Positions 26,328-34,639 of a DNA stretch of 64,000 nt are shown here, in pieces (the first letter of the stretch is position 1; every line of letters starts with the position of its first letter). This DNA comes from CAXTSE01 sp035554115 (lineage in GTDB: Bacteria; Actinomycetota; Actinomycetes; Actinomycetales; Microbacteriaceae). The position numbers and the translations under genes were made by a program. Location of the stretch: assembly GCA_035554115.1 (NCBI GenBank), contig DATMIW010000012.1, positions 1 through 64,000 of the forward strand, written 5' to 3'. Under the pieces are notes generated by a model that was given only the letters and a program-made list of their open reading frames with translations, ran no database searches and was not told the DNA's origin.

Positions 26328-26942
26328 ATGAGCACAGCTACTGAGGTCTCGACAAGCTCGACCACCGGGTCGGAATCGACCGCCACTGACACCGTCGTTC
26401 TGTCGAACGGGCTCACCTGCTCGCTGCCGGCCGATTCGCCGCTCGCGAAGCTGCTGAAGTCGACCCGCACGTGGGTTGGTCCGAGCGCGAAAGAACGCCT
26501 GAAGATCCTGCGCACCGCAAAGTCGGTGGCGATTGTCGGCGCCTCGCCGAACGCTGCGCGTTCGAGCTACTTCGTCGCCACCTACCTGCAGCAGTCGAGC
26601 GACTATGACCTTTATTTCGTGAACCCGAATGCCGAGACGATCCTCGGCCAAAAGGTCTACAAGTCGCTCGCCGATCTGCCTGTCGTCCCCGACATCGTTG
26701 ACGTGTTCCGCAAGGGCAGCGACATTCCGTCGGTCATCGACGACGTCGTGGCCATCGGCGCGAAGACCATTTGGGTGCAGCTGGGCATCTGGAACCAGGA
26801 GGCCGCCGAATACGGTGAGTCGAAGGGCCTGACAGTCGTGATGGACCGCTGCATCAAGGTCGAGCACGCGCGCTTTAACGGCGGCCTGCACCTGCTCGGC
26901 TTCGACACCGGTGTGATCAGCTCGCGCAAAACCATTCGGTAG
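26328..26942 (+). CDS. CoA-binding (Rossmann-like) protein
   Basis: 204 residues. A CoA_binding_2 domain is visible: SVAIVGASPNAARSSYFVATYLQ near residue 65, YFVNPNAETILGQKVYKSLADLP, and KTIWVQLGIWNQEA with MDRCIKVEHARF near the end. Relatives are small CoA-binding proteins of unknown exact role, often beside metY, as here (7-bp spacing, surely one operon). Residues about 6-14 (EVSTSSTTG) are encoded by a copy of the dispersed repeat, which has become part of the disordered N-terminus. Confidence 0.85.
   Translation: MSTATEVSTSSTTGSESTATDTVVLSNGLTCSLPADSPLAKLLKSTRTWVGPSAKERLKILRTAKSVAIVGASPNAARSSYFVATYLQQSSDYDLYFVNPNAETILGQKVYKSLADLPVVPDIVDVFRKGSDIPSVIDDVVAIGAKTIWVQLGIWNQEAAEYGESKGLTVVMDRCIKVEHARFNGGLHLLGFDTGVISSRKTIR
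26345..26369. repeat. dispersed repeat copy inside coding sequence
   Basis: GGTCTCGACAAGCTCGACC with flanking ACCGGG is the reverse orientation of the repeat at 22159-22231. It is in frame near the start of the CoA-binding protein gene. Confidence 0.75.
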
Positions 26943-27041
26943 CTGGCTGTCGGCCGCCTCTGTCGCGCACTGCCCTGTCGCGCTCTGGCGCGAGCTGCCC
27001 TGTCGCGCGCTTGCCCCGTCGGTAGGACGCACAAAGTCCGC

Positions 27042-28346
27042 TCACGCTACCTCCCGACGGACAAGCGGTTTGGACATCAGCGCCTCCTCCCTGCTATCGG
27101 CATGCACGATGCGGTACCGCGCCCCGGTTCGGCGGATGCGCGCCCCGGAATCGTGGACCCACATATGGTGATGTCGGCACAGCGAGACTCCGTCGTCGAC
27201 ATCCGTGAAACCGTGATGCGCATCCCATTCGTTGATGTGGTGCACTTCTGTCCACGATGGGGGTCTCTCGCATCCGGTGACGAGGCATCCGCCGTCTCGG
27301 GCAGCGATGACGATTCGTTGTTTGGTACTGAATAGTCGTTGGGTGCGTCCGAGGTTGAGTGCTGATCCGTCATCGTCGAACAGGATCGGCACCAGACCCT
27401 GGGCGCATATCTGGCGCTCGACGGTTGGGATTGAAATCGCGGGGCTCTGGCCCTCGATGTGCCCGAACCCGCCGCGACGATCGAGGTCAGCGAGGGTCAC
27501 GTGTACCCGCACCTGCGGCCCACGCACACCGAAAACCCGACCGTCGTCGACGCTGCCGGCCATGCGCACCATCTGCACGAGGGCGTCAATCGCCAGCTGC
27601 GGCGTTGTGCGCACGTCGTCGATGATGCTCTGCTCGCGCGCCTGCTCTGCCGGATCGACGAACCGCACCCCACCGCGACGCGGAGCCGTCACCCGGTCGA
27701 TGGCGTCAACGACAAGCGCGGCATTCTCGGGATCGAGAAGCCCGACAATCCGCGTCATGCCGTCGGCCTGGGGAATCAACCGCAAGAAGCGCTTCGACCG
27801 CAACTCGGTCTCACGGTCGGCGACACCCGCGGCATCAAGCTCGTCGCGCTCCTGACGGGCGCGCGCCACAACCTTCTCGGGCGGAAGATCGCTGACGTCG
27901 ACCAACAACCGTTCCGCAGCCCGCGCGAGATCGTCACCAGACACGCTTTCACCCGGCTCACCAAGCCCCTGATGAATAGCCGCGGCCGCGGCCACCGATA
28001 CCCGGCCCGCTGATAGTTCGGAGGTGACCGCCGACATCCATGGAGCGGAACCACTCATAAGTTCGCCTGCGCGCACCAGAGCACGGGCATCGGCCCCTGA
28101 CACCCCGGCCACATGAGCGATCAGCCCCTCAGGCGTTCGTGCCCCGGCTCGTTGTGCCAAGCCGCTATACCCCAGTTCGCGCGCGGATCGACGGGCAACC
28201 TCGCCCGCCACGACAGCTGCTGCCGCATCCACCTGTCGGCGGGCCCGTGCACACTCGCGTTGCAACGCAATGAGCTCGGCGTCGGTCACGGAGGTGACAG
28301 TGCCGAGGTCAGGCAGTGCGAAAGTCTGCACGCTGGTCGGGGACAT
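27042..28346 (-). CDS. DUF222 / HNH endonuclease-domain protein
   Basis: 434 residues. The N-terminal two thirds are the helical DUF222 region (Ala/Arg-rich, LGYSGLAQRAGARTPEGLIAHVAGVS), followed by an HNH nuclease motif: CLVTGCERPPSWTEVHHINEW and LCRHHHMWVH. Such proteins, related to the mycobacterial REP13E12 family, occur in many copies in actinobacterial genomes; their biological role is unclear. Nothing around it suggests an intron, intein or phage. The ATG at 28346 lies near AT-rich DNA (ATATATTCG, 28372-28380) that may be its promoter. The 99 bp before metY's partner gene hold only short TGTCGCGC echoes. Confidence 0.88.
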   Translation of the reverse strand: MSPTSVQTFALPDLGTVTSVTDAELIALQRECARARRQVDAAAAVVAGEVARRSARELGYSGLAQRAGARTPEGLIAHVAGVSGADARALVRAGELMSGSAPWMSAVTSELSAGRVSVAAAAAIHQGLGEPGESVSGDDLARAAERLLVDVSDLPPEKVVARARQERDELDAAGVADRETELRSKRFLRLIPQADGMTRIVGLLDPENAALVVDAIDRVTAPRRGGVRFVDPAEQAREQSIIDDVRTTPQLAIDALVQMVRMAGSVDDGRVFGVRGPQVRVHVTLADLDRRGGFGHIEGQSPAISIPTVERQICAQGLVPILFDDDGSALNLGRTQRLFSTKQRIVIAARDGGCLVTGCERPPSWTEVHHINEWDAHHGFTDVDDGVSLCRHHHMWVHDSGARIRRTGARYRIVHADSREEALMSKPLVRREVA

Positions 28347-28503
28347 GCATCCATGATTTCACGACTCGAACATATATTCGATAGCCTGCGCCACATTGGT
28401 GGAAAGGTCGCGGACCGAGGCCCTGGGGAGGGGGTGTCAAGGAACCGAGACGGGACGGGATAGAAGGCGACCCCGGGTACCCGCGACCGCACTCAGCGCA
28501 TCC

Positions 28504-29334
28504 TCAGACCGCAGCTTCACGGCGGGCTCGCTGCGTGACCGGATCCGCGATCGGCGACGCAGCGAGCAGTCTCTTCGTGTACTCCTCCTCAGGTGCCGTC
28601 ACGACGCGTTCGGCCTTTCCACGCTCGACGATCCGTCCGAGATGCACGACCACAATGTCGTCGCTCATGTGCCTCACCACTTCGAGATCGTGCGTAATGA
28701 ACAGGTACGAGACACCGGTTGCCTCCTGAATGTCGAGCAAGAGGTCGAGCACCCGCGCCTGAGTCGACAGGTCGAGCGCGCTCACCGCTTCATCGCACAC
28801 GACAAGCTTCGGATCGAGCGCCATGGCACGCGCGATCGCGATGCGCTGCCGCTGGCCGCCCGAGAACTCCCTGGGCAGACGGCGCAGGCTGTCCGTCGGC
28901 AGACTCACCAGGTCGAGCAGGGTGCGGATCCGATTCCTCGCGTCGGCACGGGTGGCCCCTGCGGCGATAAGAGGCTCGGCGAGGATTGTCTCAATCGACA
29001 GCGCCGGATTCAGTGAGGAATAGGGGTCCTGAAACACGACCTGAAGATCGGAGCTGACCGCTCGGCGCTGCCGTGGGGTCGCGTAGCTGAGGTCCCGCCC
29101 TTCAAAGCGGACAGAGCCGGCCGCAATCGGAGCGAGCCCCAACACCGCCCTTCCTAGGGTGGACTTGCCAGAACCGGACTCCCCCACGACACCTAGTGTC
29201 TTCCCGGCTTCGACCGAGATCGACATGTCTTTGATAGCGACGAAGGGCAGCTTGCGGAATCCGGGCGTCGGATACTCGACCCACAGATTGTCGACGACGA
29301 GAAGTGATTCAGTCGGAGGAATCGACGACGTCAT
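28504..29334 (-). CDS. oligopeptide/glycoside ABC importer, ATP-binding subunit (DppF-like)
   Basis: 276 residues. Walker A GESGSGKST (about 40-48), Q-loop VVFQDPYSSLNPA, signature FSGGQRQRIAIARA, Walker B LVVCDEAVSALD and switch His. The C-terminal extension VTAPEEEYTKRLLAASP is the Opp/Dpp subtype. It overlaps the preceding permease-ATPase fusion gene by ATGA. Second ATPase of this importer, the first being fused to the permease. Confidence 0.92.
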   Translation of the reverse strand: MTSSIPPTESLLVVDNLWVEYPTPGFRKLPFVAIKDMSISVEAGKTLGVVGESGSGKSTLGRAVLGLAPIAAGSVRFEGRDLSYATPRQRRAVSSDLQVVFQDPYSSLNPALSIETILAEPLIAAGATRADARNRIRTLLDLVSLPTDSLRRLPREFSGGQRQRIAIARAMALDPKLVVCDEAVSALDLSTQARVLDLLLDIQEATGVSYLFITHDLEVVRHMSDDIVVVHLGRIVERGKAERVVTAPEEEYTKRLLAASPIADPVTQRARREAAV

Positions 29335-31157
29335 GAGCTCTCCCCCTCCGGTTCTGTCTCGACTGAGGCCCTGGATGCTGCGGAGGCCCTCCCCAGCAAA
29401 CGGGTGCGCGGCTCGGCCCCGCTGAGCGTCGAACCAAGAAGTTCCTTCGTGTAGGGATGCTGAGGATCCCGGAACAGGGTGAAGACGTCCGCCGTCTCAA
29501 CAATCTCGCCGTCACGCATGACCGCAACCCGATCGCAGATGTCGGCGACGACTCCCAGATTGTGCGTGACGAGCACGACCGCGAGATTGCGTTCCCGTTG
29601 CAGACGACGCAGTAACGCGAGCACCTCTGCCTGCACGGTCACGTCGAGTGCCGTGGTCGGCTCGTCGGCGATGACAACTTCGGGATCACACGACACAGCG
29701 ATCGCGATCAGGACCCGCTGTGCCATTCCGCCCGAGATTTCGTGCGGATATGCCGCGAGGGTCCGCGCAGGATCGACGATTCCCACCTGGCCGAGCAGTT
29801 CCTGTGCACGCGCACGCGCGGCGCGCTGGGAAACACGCTCATGGGCGCGGATCGTCTCGATCATCTGGGCACCGATGGTGTAGACGGGATCCAGATTGCT
29901 CATCGGATCCTGAGGTATGTAAGCGATCCGCGTCACGCGAAGACGATCGAGATCGCGCTCCCGTGCGGTGATCAAGTCGATTCCGTCAAGCTGGATCCTG
30001 TCGGCCTGACGGACAGCCTCAGAGGGAAGAAGTCCCAGCACTGCGAAGGCGGTCTGCGATTTGCCTGAGCCCGACTCCCCCACGATTCCCAGGCATTCGC
30101 CCCGATTCACGCTGAACGATACGCCGCGAACCACCTCGCGCAGGCCCGCCTCGCTCGGGTAGGAGACGCGGAGGCCTTCGACGACGAGGTGACCGTCAAC
30201 ATCAGCAGCCGAGGCCGCACGCCGGACCGCGTCCTCGTGCGTCTGCCTCCGCTGCGCCCGACGATCGGGGCGCGCAGTACGGAAGCGTCCTCCGGATCTG
30301 TTGAGCGCATCCGACAGCGACGACCCGACTATCGCCAGGGCTGCCGCGGTGATTCCGATCGCCAATCCGGGCCACAGAATCAGCTGCGGCGCTGCGACAT
30401 TGTTGCGATACGCGTCGTTGACCATCGCACCCCAGCTCGGTTCGAGCGCGTTGCCGATCCCCAGAAAGGCCAGACCGGACTGGACGATGATCGCCACACC
30501 GGCCGTCAGAGACGCCTGAATCAGGATCGGCGTCGCGACAACCGCGAGGATGTGGCGGAAGACGATTCGGGTCGCGCTCAGTCCGGAGATCTTCGCGGCG
30601 TCAATATAAAGCTCTTTGCGTACCTGAACAACAGTCGCGCGGGACAGGCGGAAGAAGTTGGGGGCGAAGAGGATCCCCAGGGCGATCATCGTCGGCGTTA
30701 TCGCGGTTCCGAACACTGACACCACGACCAGCAAGGCCACGATTCCCGGAATCGCAAGCAGGGCGTCGGCGAACCAGCTCGAAACAGTGTCGAATCTGCC
30801 GCGCCGGTATCCGGCAATGAGTCCAGCCGGAACGCCGACGAGGACCGCGACACCGGTCGCGATTGCGCCAGCCATCAGGCTCGCCCCGGATCCCCAGAGC
30901 AGACGAGCAAGCACATCATGGCCCACGCCGTCCCCGCCAAGTGGATGCGCAGCGCTCGGGGGAGCCAGCACGAGCGAGAGGCTCGTCTTCGTCGGATCGT
31001 AGGGAGTCAGCAGCGGAGCAAGAAGAGCTAGCAGCACGACGACCATCAGCACGAGACTGGAACCTAAGAGCATGGGCCGACGAGCGAGCTGGCGCAGGAA
31101 CTGGCGCGGTGATGCGTCGCTCACCGCAACGGCTGCGGTTTCAGTGCTCACACTCAT
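29331..31157 (-). CDS. fused ABC permease (DppC-like) and ATPase (DppD-like)
   Basis: 608 residues. Residues 1 to about 290 are a DppC-type permease with an N-terminal helix, SLSLVLAPPSAAHPLGGDGVGHDVLARLL and the EAA-like loop YIDAAKISGLSATRIVFRHIL. After a charged linker (about 290-325), an ATPase follows with GESGSGKSQ, IPQDPMSNLDP, ISGGMAQRVLIAIA and DEPTTALD, plus the Dpp tail HPYTKELLGS. Fusions of this kind are known in actinobacteria. It overlaps both neighbours by ATGA, so membrane and ATPase parts are made in fixed ratio. Confidence 0.92.
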   Translation of the reverse strand: MSVSTETAAVAVSDASPRQFLRQLARRPMLLGSSLVLMVVVLLALLAPLLTPYDPTKTSLSLVLAPPSAAHPLGGDGVGHDVLARLLWGSGASLMAGAIATGVAVLVGVPAGLIAGYRRGRFDTVSSWFADALLAIPGIVALLVVVSVFGTAITPTMIALGILFAPNFFRLSRATVVQVRKELYIDAAKISGLSATRIVFRHILAVVATPILIQASLTAGVAIIVQSGLAFLGIGNALEPSWGAMVNDAYRNNVAAPQLILWPGLAIGITAAALAIVGSSLSDALNRSGGRFRTARPDRRAQRRQTHEDAVRRAASAADVDGHLVVEGLRVSYPSEAGLREVVRGVSFSVNRGECLGIVGESGSGKSQTAFAVLGLLPSEAVRQADRIQLDGIDLITARERDLDRLRVTRIAYIPQDPMSNLDPVYTIGAQMIETIRAHERVSQRAARARAQELLGQVGIVDPARTLAAYPHEISGGMAQRVLIAIAVSCDPEVVIADEPTTALDVTVQAEVLALLRRLQRERNLAVVLVTHNLGVVADICDRVAVMRDGEIVETADVFTLFRDPQHPYTKELLGSTLSGAEPRTRLLGRASAASRASVETEPEGESS

Positions 31158-32095
31158 CGCAGTCTCGCTTTCGGGTTGATGACGCCCTGGATGAGATCCA
31201 GGGCGAGGTTGACGACCACGACGATGACGACCGTGACGAGCATCACTCCCATGACCACGGGAACGTCGCCCACATTCGTGGCGTCGATCGCAAGAGATCC
31301 GATCCCCGGTAGGGCAAAGATGTTCTCGATGATGACAGCCCCGCCCAGCATCCCGATGAACTGCAATGACAGCACGACGAGCCCGGCAGGTGCCGCATTG
31401 CGCAGGGTGTGAAAGAACAGGATCCGACGGGAACCGAGCCCGCGACTCCGAAGGGCACGTACGAAGTCACGTCGCTCGACGTCGAGGACAGAGTTGCGGA
31501 TCTGTTGGGCGATGCTCGCGGAGACACCCGCGGCCAGGGCCACCACTGGAAGGGTGATCGACGACATCCATCCACCGATCGATGTCGCCGGCGAAATGTA
31601 TCCGATAGCCGGGAAGAGTCGCAGGTTGACGGCGAAGGTGGTCGAGAGCACAACGGCCAACCAGAAGGCCGGGAGAGCGAAGCCTACGATGACGAGCACC
31701 TGGAGTGCGTGATCCACCCAGCCCCGCCAACGCGCAGCCATGGTCCCCACAACCACGCCGACGATGGCGGCGACTATCGTCGCGACGATTGTGATGCTCA
31801 ACGTGACGGGAACGCGCAAGATGAGGGTGTCGGTGACCGGCTGGCGGTTCAGCCACGACGTGCCCAGATTTCCTTGGATCGCGTTGAGCAGCCAATCGCC
31901 GTATTGCACGATCACCGGACGGTCGAGACCGAGCTCGATCCTCCTGGCCGCGATCTGCGCAGGAGTGGCTGTCTGGCCGAGCAGGTTCGCCACGGGGTCA
32001 GCGCTGGCGCCGTACAGCATGAAGAACGTCACCGTGGCGACCGCGAGGACAAGAACGATCGCGGTGGCGAGCTTCCTGGCTGTGTACCAAAGCAT
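31154..32095 (-). CDS. ABC importer permease (DppB-like)
   Basis: 313 residues, six predicted membrane helices, N-terminal TARKLATAIVLVLAVATVTFF helix, periplasmic loop with IELGLDRPVIVQYGDWL, and the cytosolic EAA loop DFVRALRSRGLGSRRILFFHTLRNA. ATG at 32095 with GAGAG upstream is chosen over one 45 bp earlier, because it begins exactly at the conserved MLWYTARK. Partner of the fused subunit; 68 bp after the binding-protein gene. Confidence 0.92.
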   Translation of the reverse strand: MLWYTARKLATAIVLVLAVATVTFFMLYGASADPVANLLGQTATPAQIAARRIELGLDRPVIVQYGDWLLNAIQGNLGTSWLNRQPVTDTLILRVPVTLSITIVATIVAAIVGVVVGTMAARWRGWVDHALQVLVIVGFALPAFWLAVVLSTTFAVNLRLFPAIGYISPATSIGGWMSSITLPVVALAAGVSASIAQQIRNSVLDVERRDFVRALRSRGLGSRRILFFHTLRNAAPAGLVVLSLQFIGMLGGAVIIENIFALPGIGSLAIDATNVGDVPVVMGVMLVTVVIVVVVNLALDLIQGVINPKARLR

Positions 32096-32163
32096 TGTGG
32101 TCTCTCGTTTGATGCCGGGTCGGGATGTGGCCCGCCGCATCTACGACGGGCCACACCTTCCGA

Positions 32164-33678
32164 TCAAGAAGCGGGTCGATACGCCTTGATCGCGGGGACA
32201 ACAACACCGGAGGGCGGGTCTACCTCTACCGAGGAGGAGTGGAAATAGACCTGACTGACGCCGTACCACGGAGCGAACCAGGCCTGGTCGACAACTCGTG
32301 CATTCAGCTTCTTATAGAGCGGCCCTGCCTTCTCGGTCGGCGTGACGAGGATCTCAGACATCAGCGCATCAATCTCGGGATCCGTCGAGTGCTGGTAGTT
32401 GCCCACTCCATCTTTCGCGATCAGGTCGGTCACCGTAACCCACGGATTCTGCGGCATCGCCCAGCCAAACCAGTGCGCACCGAAATCAGGAAGACGCGAC
32501 AGCACATTGGTCGTGGGAATGCTTTCGTACTTCACCCTGATTCCTACTGCCGCCAGCTGTTCAAGGACCACGGCGTCGTATGCCGCGGACCAGTCAGACG
32601 ATGGCATCGGAAGGTCAAAGCCGTCTGCGTACCCAGCTTCTTTGAGGAGCTTGCGCGCGCGGTCGGGGTCATACGAATAGACCTTGTTCAGTTTCGCGTC
32701 GTATGCAATCGACGACTTGCTGAAAACCTGAGTGGTCTCCTCGCCATAGCCGAGCTGGATCGTCTTGAGGATCGCCGCTCGGTCGAAGGCGTAGTTGATC
32801 GCCTGCCGCACCCGGACATCACCAAGGGCCGGTACGAGGGTTCCTGCGCGATCGTCAATGAACAACCCCATGAAGTCGAGGGTGTATTTCATGGCGATCA
32901 GCTGGTCACTGGAGATCTCCTTGACCCAGGCCGGTTGGCCGATACCGGCATCGATTGCTCCAGATTGCAGCGCCGCTCGCCGGGCGCTGTCGTCAGTAAG
33001 AGGCCGGATGGTGATTCTGTCGAAAGGGTACGTCTTAGGAGCCCAGTACTCCGCATTGCGTACGAAGGCGTATTCGCTGCCGACAGTCGTCGTCTTGGCG
33101 TCGAGTGTGTAGGGCCCCGTGCCAACGGGCTCAGTTGCCAGGGTGCCTGCGGAGATACCCTTCGGACTTGCCATGAATCCCGCGTTCTGTGTCAGAGCGG
33201 TCTCCAACGCCGGGTCTGGCTGGCTGAGGTTCAAGGCGACAGTGTCGTCATCAACCGCAGTCGCATCTTTCACCGAGCGGAGCTGGCTCGATGCCGCACC
33301 GCTACCAGCCTTCAACGAGGTGACGTTGGCGACAACCGCGTCAGCGTCAAACCGCGTACCGTCAGTGAATTTCACGCCTGTGCGGAGGTCGAGCGTCAAC
33401 GTCGTTCGGGCCTCATCCCACCTCCACTCAGTTGCAAGGTCGGGCTCGATCGCCCCTTTCGAATCGACCTGGAGAAGGGTGTCGTACACCGGTTGCATGT
33501 ACTGCAGGAAGTGCCCGCCTCCGACGTCGGCGGGATTCCAGGAGGTCACATCGACCACGGATCCGATCGTGAGATTGCTGTCGGCGGCAGAGCCTTCGGC
33601 GCTTGCTGCTGTGCAACCCGCCAAGGTCGCACCCACTGTCAGGAAGACAGCGACAGTCAGGGGATGACGTACTCTCAT
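32164..33678 (-). CDS. ABC importer substrate-binding lipoprotein, SBP_bac_5 type
   Basis: 504 residues. Signal peptide with lipobox LAGC (Cys22), so a membrane-anchored extracellular receptor. The mature protein shows family-5 features: TEWRWDEARTTLTLDLRTGVKFTDGTRFDADAVVANV and DDSARRAALQSGAIDAGIG, VRQAINYAFDRAAIL. Ligands of this family include peptides, oligosaccharides, opines and metals. The ATG at 33678 has GAGG 7 nt upstream; an ATG four codons earlier would overlap that site. The adjacent TetR and GH1 genes hint at a glycoside ligand. Confidence 0.9.
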   Translation of the reverse strand: MRVRHPLTVAVFLTVGATLAGCTAASAEGSAADSNLTIGSVVDVTSWNPADVGGGHFLQYMQPVYDTLLQVDSKGAIEPDLATEWRWDEARTTLTLDLRTGVKFTDGTRFDADAVVANVTSLKAGSGAASSQLRSVKDATAVDDDTVALNLSQPDPALETALTQNAGFMASPKGISAGTLATEPVGTGPYTLDAKTTTVGSEYAFVRNAEYWAPKTYPFDRITIRPLTDDSARRAALQSGAIDAGIGQPAWVKEISSDQLIAMKYTLDFMGLFIDDRAGTLVPALGDVRVRQAINYAFDRAAILKTIQLGYGEETTQVFSKSSIAYDAKLNKVYSYDPDRARKLLKEAGYADGFDLPMPSSDWSAAYDAVVLEQLAAVGIRVKYESIPTTNVLSRLPDFGAHWFGWAMPQNPWVTVTDLIAKDGVGNYQHSTDPEIDALMSEILVTPTEKAGPLYKKLNARVVDQAWFAPWYGVSQVYFHSSSVEVDPPSGVVVPAIKAYRPAS

Positions 33679-33752
33679 TATTTGCCTCATTCAAAAGATC
33701 GTCGTTGATGAGCGAATGTGCGCGGGGTGCGCAACGTGTGGCGGGCCAAATA

Positions 33753-33770
33753 CTACCTACAAGTAGGTAG
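33753..33770. promoter_or_regulatory. palindromic operator upstream of the importer operon
   Basis: CTACCTAC and GTAGGTAG flank two A bases: a perfect 18-bp inverted repeat. On the minus strand it overlaps TAGTAT (complement of 33750-33755), a good -10 for the substrate-binding gene, with AT-rich TTCTTAAAC as a possible -35 beyond it. The likely ligand protein is the TetR encoded just to the right. Confidence 0.65.
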
Positions 33771-33814
33771 GTTTAAGAAAGAGTAAATTTGTATGGTCTG
33801 GTTCATGACCAGAT

Positions 33815-34483
33815 TCAGACCCGGATGCTGTCTTTGAGCTGCTCGATCCAGACCTCAAAAAGACGGACAAAATCGAAGGTCTCGGGCTCCTGAAGCCATT
33901 GGTTTTCGAGGCCTTCGATCATGGCGACGACCTGAGCGGAAAGTGTTTTGACGTCGACATCAGCGCGGATCTCTCCCGCCGCCGCCCCGCGCTCGAGAGC
34001 GCGCTCAACAAATCCCCGAGCCGTCCGAAAGTGTTCCCGCCGATTTTCTCCTCCGGGGTACTCTCCACCAGCGGATTCCGCCGCAATGAGGTGCATGAGT
34101 TGCACAAAGCCGTAACGCCCGCGGTTGATACGGGCCATCGACACGAAGCCATCAAGCACTTCGAATGCGCCCGGATTGCTCCGGGCTGTGAGGTCATCGA
34201 AGAGCGCGCGATCGACCTCTTCCTGCTGCTGCATGACCGCGGCGAACAGTTCATCTTTGCTCGGAAAATGATGCAGCAGCCCGGGCATCGATAATCCAGC
34301 CAATCGCGCTATTTCGTTGAGCGAAGTCGCACGATAGCCACGGTCCGCAAAGGAATCGAGCGCTACCCGCAGGATCCGCTCCCGCGCCGCATCACCGCGG
34401 GGCGAGCGCCGCCGGGCGGGTTGCGGGCGGTTTCCCTCGTTCGACGAGTCGACTGATTCTGCGTTCGTGGCTGAAGGTCGCAT
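33815..34483 (-). CDS. TetR-family regulator of the importer / beta-glucosidase cluster
   Basis: 222 residues with a hydrophilic 25-residue N-terminal extension, then the HTH DSFADRGYRATSLNEIARLAGLSMPGLLHHFPSKDELF (about 43-80). The C-terminal domain resembles the YfiR/BetI-like type; ligand unknown. It lies between the importer operon and the divergent GH1 gene, with palindromes on both sides sharing ACCTAC. AGAGGA precedes the ATG by 3-4 nt. Confidence 0.87.
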   Translation of the reverse strand: MRPSATNAESVDSSNEGNRPQPARRRSPRGDAARERILRVALDSFADRGYRATSLNEIARLAGLSMPGLLHHFPSKDELFAAVMQQQEEVDRALFDDLTARSNPGAFEVLDGFVSMARINRGRYGFVQLMHLIAAESAGGEYPGGENRREHFRTARGFVERALERGAAAGEIRADVDVKTLSAQVVAMIEGLENQWLQEPETFDFVRLFEVWIEQLKDSIRV

Positions 34484-34519
34484 GATCCTCTGAGGATATA
34501 GATGGCCACGCCTAAGAGT

Positions 34520-34547
34520 TATACCTACCGAATCATAAGTCGGTATA
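34520..34547. promoter_or_regulatory. imperfect palindrome in the TetR / GH1 divergent region
   Basis: TATACC (34520-34525) pairs with GGTATA (34542-34547), and TACCGA (34526-34531) pairs with TCGGTA (34540-34545), so the right half matches the left half with a two-base insertion. It shares ACCTAC with the palindrome at 33753. The surrounding AT-rich region must carry both divergent promoters; I could not fix the hexamers. Confidence 0.5.
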
Positions 34548-34639
34548 TCTGGGTTAGCATGAGTCCATCACGTGTGGCGCGTGGGTCGACAACCGACCGC
34601 GAGAGCGAATCAACCCGTATTTACATCGGAGCTTGTTTC

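Noticed and set aside
24995..26515. 506-codon minus-strand open frame opposite metY
   Set aside because: metY has full PLP-enzyme signatures on the plus strand; the antisense product has none.
26943..27041. short TGTCGCGC echoes between the CoA-binding and HNH genes
   Set aside because: Only 8-nt units with irregular spacing; fits low-complexity GC-rich DNA.
27042..28346. DUF222-HNH gene as a sign of a mobile element
   Set aside because: No flanking repeats, integrase or intron structure; such genes are common chromosomal residents in actinobacteria.
28440..28503. hairpin CGGGTACCCG as terminator of the first importer operon
   Set aside because: Short stem without a T-run, and its position relative to the stop of the ATPase gene is not convincing.
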